DNA from: Timonella corticicola
Lineage (GTDB): Bacteria > Actinomycetota > Actinomycetes > Actinomycetales > Cellulomonadaceae
DNA: 64,000 nucleotides
Assembly (NCBI RefSeq): GCF_042683685.1
Contig: NZ_JBHUOP010000004.1
Location: 124,001-188,000, forward strand
Reading direction: 5' to 3'
The notes beneath the pieces were generated by a model that searched no databases, was not told the DNA's origin, and was given only the letters and a program-made list of their open reading frames with translations. This document shows positions 60,246 through 64,000 of this stretch, piece after piece. The translations under genes and the position numbers were made by a program. Within the stretch, counting starts at the first letter, position 1; each line of letters starts with the position of its first letter.

Positions 60246-62962
60246 CCCACGTTCCCTTGGAAAAGGTGCAGATTTTGAAGGACGCAACTGAAGAACTCAG
60301 CCGAAGCCAGGCGCGGAGGGTCGCCTTCTTCGTGGAGAACCGAAACGGGGTGCACCTGTCGTTGCAGATTGCGGCCCGGCTACCCGAGGGCAGCACCTTT
60401 GAACTGGTCACAGCCGATCCTGAGGGCACCGTCGAGCAGTGGATCAAAGCCGGGTTGAACGATCTGGGCGAGCATGTCACATACGTCAATGTCTTTCCCC
60501 GTGAAGGGGCCGTTGCACGTGACTGGACCGATCAGCTACCGGCGAAGATGGCAGACTGGGTTCGTCGTGAGCAGGTGGACTCCGTGGTGCTGTTCAATGA
60601 TCGTTCTCGGCGTGGACGTCAGGTCATGGCGGGCGTGCGTGACAAGATGGCCACGATTTTGGTTCAGGACGGACACCTGCACTTTCACTTCCGCCGAGCA
60701 AACCTCTTGAACCGAGACCAGAACTGGTCCTATGGCGCGACGCAGCCATCCGTGACGTGCGTATGGGGTGATACAACTGGCGACTTCATTCGAGGACGAG
60801 ACCCACACTTCTCTGCCCACATAGCGGTGACCGGTGCGATCGGTGTGTCAGACAACCGCGAGTTCAGTACTCACGCACGAATGTCGGAACCAGTCCGCAG
60901 GACTGACCCAGATCGGGAGCCGTTCTTCATCATCGCGGATCAGGCATTGCAGGAGCAGCGTAAATGTAGCCGAGCCGATCATCAAGGCCTACTTGTCGCA
61001 ACCGTCAACCAGACACGCAAGGTAGGGTCCTTCCTGATCAAACCCCACCCATCAAGCTCCAAGCAGCACATTGCCTGGCTCCGCGAACAATTCGGTGCGG
61101 AGAACGTGGGCCTGCTCTCACGGGGCCTCGCAGAAGACCTGATCGCGGATGTCGACGGGATAGTGACGTTCTACTCAAGTATCTACACCGACGCACTGAA
61201 AAACCAGGTACCGCTGATCTTCGTGGGTAGTGCTGCCGTCGATGCAGTCATGCCACGCATCGCTCACCCCCTGATCCGAAATGTCGCTTCGACGACCGAA
61301 CTGGGTACGGTGCTCGATCGATACGTTCAGTCGGGTGTGTTCCCAGCGAACAAGGCGGGGTTCCCGATTGACAAGGTCATAGCGCGAAACCCTGATCCGG
61401 CAGGCGCCTGTGTGCGGGAGATCCTGCGGGCGCAGATCGCGCGACCACTCGACCCAGAACCTGCGGTACCGAGTGATCCCCTCATCGAGAACCTGGACTG
61501 GGAGTTCGAGATGTCGAACCTACCCAACCGCATCGCCGTGGTCGGCGATGATTTCGCCTACTCCACGGGAATCGCCATTCCGCTGCAGACAGCGATAGAG
61601 GCGATGGGTGAGAGGCAAAGAGGCAATATCACTCTCATCGACACTCGAGCCTATTTGAACGTGAAGAGCCTGACTGATGAACTACTGCGATACGACGTGG
61701 TACTGGTCAACAGTCTGGCCCCGTTCTGGCGCAGCAGGGTTTTCTCGAGTGCCGTCCGCAATGTAGTGCACAGGGGAACACCGATGGCTGTCTATGCCCA
61801 CGAAACCGAGTGGGTTATCAAGTACGAGCGGGAACGGGTCCCTGACCGCCACCAGAACCTGCTCAATCTTTTGCCCATGATGGATGTCCTGTGTGTCTCC
61901 CAACATCAGATGAAACTGTTCACGTCATTGGGCGCGGGGCGCGTGCACTGGGTATTGAACACAGCCCCGGGTCTGGGTGGCGTTCTTGTTCCGCGGATGG
62001 AGGGTAAGCCTGCCGAGAAGATGACCGTCATGATGGCGGGAACAGTCCAGGAACGAAAAGGGGCGGGGCTCTTCTGTGAGGTCGCCGATCTCGCCCACGC
62101 CCAGGGACTGCCGTTTCGTTTTGTCTGGGCGGGGCGGAAGACTCCGCATCTCAATGAGGACACGGAACTCTCTCAGAACGTTGAATGGCTTGGCGCGATA
62201 CCGCGCTCGCAGCTTTCCACGCTGATGACGCAGTCCGATGTGTTCCTACTGTCGAGTGCTGATGACCCAATGCCCCTAGCCGCCTTGGAAGCGGGACAGC
62301 ACCGCATGAGGATTGTGACCTATGTGGGTGTGGGAACCAGTGAGATCTTCGACGGTGCCCGCGGTTATGCCTCTTTCAAGGAGTATTCGGCACCCGCTGT
62401 GTTGGAGGCGATCACGCGGGCTATAGCGGTTGACGTCGACGCAGAGGCATATGCCAAACGCTTGGGATTGTTTTCGCCACGTGCGTTAAGAAACCGGATC
62501 GCGTCTGTTTTGGCCATAGTCGTGGCGGGGCATGGACGTTCGCAAGCCGCTGTCGGTACGCGCGACCAGGTCTTGCTGGTGCGATCAGTCTCTGAACTTC
62601 TTGTCAGCGTCGCCCGATTCCTGGGGGAACAGCCGGGAAGTTCGGACGTCTCGTATCTGATCAAGTCGGGGCGCTCAATGATGCCTCGTGATCTCTATGT
62701 TCGTCTGGTGAATCTGTTGGGTGGCGAGACGTGGGGTTCTGCGCGTGTATGGCTTGACTTGAGCGAGGCATGCCGGATCGATAGGGGTCTGCTTGGGCTG
62801 CGCGGCTACGAGTATGCCTGCCGGGCGCTCAACTTGAACCCGCAGTCGCGTAAGGCGCCTTTGCTCATTGAGGAATTCGCTGTCTGGCTGCCGTCCAACG
62901 AGCCTGAGGCTGCGCCTGCCCGTGCCGGCGTGCTCGGGCTGCTGGCACGTACGGGTCGGTGA
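60242..62962 (+). CDS. Double glycosyltransferase: Kdo/capsule-transferase-like domain fused to a GT4 domain
   Basis: A 906-residue cytoplasmic protein with two glycosyltransferase-like halves. The N-terminal half (about residues 10-410) has IKPHPSSSKQH and the later VTFYSSIYTDAL, a pattern like capsule-synthesis/Kdo-transferase or glycerol-phosphate transferase GT-B enzymes (PF05159/PF04464 type). The C-terminal half (about 440-760) is GT4-like, with AGTVQERKGAGLFCEVADLA, WAGRKT, NVEWLGAIP and DDPMPLAALEAGQ containing the acidic nucleotide-sugar residues. A helical tail follows. The product is probably a cell-surface glycan or teichoic-type polymer. GTG 60242 is chosen for its overlap with the upstream tiny ORF; GTG 60173 is another option. 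Confidence 0.75.
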   Translation: MTHVPLEKVQILKDATEELSRSQARRVAFFVENRNGVHLSLQIAARLPEGSTFELVTADPEGTVEQWIKAGLNDLGEHVTYVNVFPREGAVARDWTDQLPAKMADWVRREQVDSVVLFNDRSRRGRQVMAGVRDKMATILVQDGHLHFHFRRANLLNRDQNWSYGATQPSVTCVWGDTTGDFIRGRDPHFSAHIAVTGAIGVSDNREFSTHARMSEPVRRTDPDREPFFIIADQALQEQRKCSRADHQGLLVATVNQTRKVGSFLIKPHPSSSKQHIAWLREQFGAENVGLLSRGLAEDLIADVDGIVTFYSSIYTDALKNQVPLIFVGSAAVDAVMPRIAHPLIRNVASTTELGTVLDRYVQSGVFPANKAGFPIDKVIARNPDPAGACVREILRAQIARPLDPEPAVPSDPLIENLDWEFEMSNLPNRIAVVGDDFAYSTGIAIPLQTAIEAMGERQRGNITLIDTRAYLNVKSLTDELLRYDVVLVNSLAPFWRSRVFSSAVRNVVHRGTPMAVYAHETEWVIKYERERVPDRHQNLLNLLPMMDVLCVSQHQMKLFTSLGAGRVHWVLNTAPGLGGVLVPRMEGKPAEKMTVMMAGTVQERKGAGLFCEVADLAHAQGLPFRFVWAGRKTPHLNEDTELSQNVEWLGAIPRSQLSTLMTQSDVFLLSSADDPMPLAALEAGQHRMRIVTYVGVGTSEIFDGARGYASFKEYSAPAVLEAITRAIAVDVDAEAYAKRLGLFSPRALRNRIASVLAIVVAGHGRSQAAVGTRDQVLLVRSVSELLVSVARFLGEQPGSSDVSYLIKSGRSMMPRDLYVRLVNLLGGETWGSARVWLDLSEACRIDRGLLGLRGYEYACRALNLNPQSRKAPLLIEEFAVWLPSNEPEAAPARAGVLGLLARTGR

Positions 62963-62979
62963 CTGACCGAGAGAGCAAC

Positions 62980-64000
62980 CTAGTTCAAGTTCGGAGCGGG
63001 GACGGAGACACTGGAGAGGATCGGAAGGTGGTCCGACGCTTCGGTGTCGAGTACGGTGGTTTCACCGGTTGTGACCCCTAGTGTGAAGGTCCAGTCGATG
63101 CGGTAAGTGGGGTCAGTTGCCGGATAGGTCATCGCATTCGGGTCGCCGTAAACATCGACGGCGGACTCGAAACCCTGAGATTCGAAATGGATGATCTCGG
63201 GCCAGCCAGGCTCAGCGTTGAAGTCTCCCATGACAACGGCGGACGAATCAATGTCCAGGCCCTCAAACAGGTCGGCAATCTGAAGCATGCGAGTGGGTGT
63301 GTTGGATTCGCGGTGTTGCAGATGAGCGCTCACGAACCGGATGTCGATTCCCGACGACACCCATGTCCCGGCAATCGCGGAGCGGTGCTGTGGTCCATCG
63401 CCGTATGCGAGCGCAGTGCGCTCGATATCGGTCAGCGGCGTCATCGGATTCCACAGCAGGGCGTTTCCAAACTGGAGGTCGGCGGCGCCAACGAATGCGT
63501 ATTCCATGCCGAGTTCGTTGGCCAGATAGGTGAGCATGTCGCCGCCACCGCCAAGGATCCAACCGCGGGACACCTCCTGCAAAGCGACGATGTGCGCGCC
63601 GCTGTCGGAGATGACCTCGGCCATCTCGTCCCAGGTGAGATCCCCGTCGAGGGAAACGCCGTAGTGCAGGTTCCAGTTGAGGACTCGGGCCTGCGACACT
63701 GCTATCTCGGGTATCTCATCGGGAACGGTGGGACGCACGATGAACGCGCCGATCACGGTGAGCACGGCAACCCCAACCAGCGCACCCATCTGGGCCAACT
63801 GGCCAGACCGAGAATTCGCGGAAGGGTCGGGTTGGCTTGCCCGGTGCCCGAGCCGACGCTCCCAGCGTTCGACGTAGAGTGCATAAACACACAGGAGAGC
63901 GGCTGCCGTAACAATGACGAACGCATTGGGGAACCCAAGCGGGATATCGTAATCCACTTGGAAGACCAGCGTAGGCAGAATCACCAGGAGACCGGTTCCA
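62980..64000 (-). CDS. Endonuclease/exonuclease/phosphatase family membrane protein (5' end cut by window)
   Basis: The visible part has a hydrophobic N-terminal region with at least two helices (PLGFPNAFVIVTAAALLCVYAL; GALVGVAVLTVIGAFIV), then a periplasmic/extracellular EEP domain: LNWNLHYGVS, DIVALQEVSRGW-like segment (read HIVALQEVSRG), VVMGDFNAEP, YRIDWTF and the final SDHLPILS, matching the catalytic Asn, Glu, Asp and His residues of the DNase I-like fold. The frame continues past 63984 with more hydrophobic residues to the window edge, so the protein is truncated here. Such membrane-anchored members may be nucleases, phosphodiesterases or phosphatases. Confidence 0.85.
   Translation of the reverse strand, partial: GTGLLVILPTLVFQVDYDIPLGFPNAFVIVTAAALLCVYALYVERWERRLGHRASQPDPSANSRSGQLAQMGALVGVAVLTVIGAFIVRPTVPDEIPEIAVSQARVLNWNLHYGVSLDGDLTWDEMAEVISDSGAHIVALQEVSRGWILGGGGDMLTYLANELGMEYAFVGAADLQFGNALLWNPMTPLTDIERTALAYGDGPQHRSAIAGTWVSSGIDIRFVSAHLQHRESNTPTRMLQIADLFEGLDIDSSAVVMGDFNAEPGWPEIIHFESQGFESAVDVYGDPNAMTYPATDPTYRIDWTFTLGVTTGETTVLDTEASDHLPILSSVSVPAPNLN

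Overview
The window looks like a chromosome segment of a high-G+C Gram-positive actinobacterium (about 60 % G+C by eye). The evidence is a mycothiol gene (mshB), an actinobacterial-type DapD, a sigE-rseA-htrA-tatB cluster, a DUF3117 micro-protein, an SH3_Rv0428c-like domain, and many start codons with a -10-like hexamer 6-7 nt upstream and no Shine-Dalgarno (probable leaderless mRNAs). Gene order resembles two stretches of the Mycobacterium tuberculosis chromosome as I remember them: typA-mshB-ferredoxin-dapC-dapD-dapE-OMT-sigE-rseA-htrA-tatB, and trpS-yhjD-sdh-cdd-deoA-add-pmm-pnp-lpdA. The G+C level and gene content suggest Micrococcales (Jonesia/Cellulomonadaceae-like), but genus is only a guess.

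Layout. 1-5.2 kb: an opp/dpp peptide ABC importer (end of a probable binding protein, two permeases, a fused double ATPase) interrupted by an opposite-strand PH-domain membrane protein gene. 5.7-9.3 kb: typA, mshB and a small membrane protein. 9.5-12.2 kb: a large VanW/peptidoglycan-binding membrane protein. 12.3-15.1 kb: an ACT-domain protein, pheA and tyrA (aromatic amino acids). 15.2-21.3 kb: a small SH3-like protein, ferredoxin fdxA, dapC, citrate synthase, dapD and dapE (lysine/diaminopimelate and TCA entry). 21.3-24.7 kb: LOG-family nucleosidase, DUF3117, leucyl aminopeptidase, O-methyltransferase. 24.9-28.6 kb: sigE, its anti-sigma factor, HtrA protease and TatB (envelope stress and export). 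28.7-31.5 kb: trpS, a 2'-5' RNA ligase-like protein, a YihY/BrkB membrane protein. 31.8-35.3 kb: succinate dehydrogenase sdhCDAB on the minus strand. 35.8-38.5 kb: GDP-mannose pyrophosphorylase and an M20 amidohydrolase. 38.8-49.0 kb: a nucleoside uptake and salvage block: BMP lipoprotein, double ATPase, two permeases, cdd, deoA, an unknown protein with papain-like motifs, add, deoC. 49.3-51.9 kb: a siderophore-interacting flavoprotein, then a lower-G+C island with a secreted matrixin-like metalloprotease, a lipoprotein and a tiny ORF. 52.0-56.3 kb: phosphosugar mutase and purine nucleoside phosphorylase divergent from the quinone reductase lpdA. 56.5-64 kb: a secreted purple-acid-phosphatase-like enzyme with two chitin-binding-type modules, a hexapeptide acetyltransferase, a double glycosyltransferase, and a truncated endonuclease/exonuclease/phosphatase-family membrane protein.

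The main functional story is nucleoside scavenging: a BMP-type ABC importer feeds Cdd, Add, DeoA and Pnp; the resulting deoxyribose phosphate goes through DeoC and a phosphopentose/hexose mutase to central metabolism. CRP/GlxR-like dyads upstream of both gltA and the sdhC/manC divergent region hint at shared control of the TCA genes. Non-coding observations worth following are a pair of 67-bp palindromic elements, a 19-bp motif shared by two intergenic regions, and a perfect palindrome over the pnp promoter. No tRNA, rRNA, CRISPR array, insertion sequence or phage gene was recognised.
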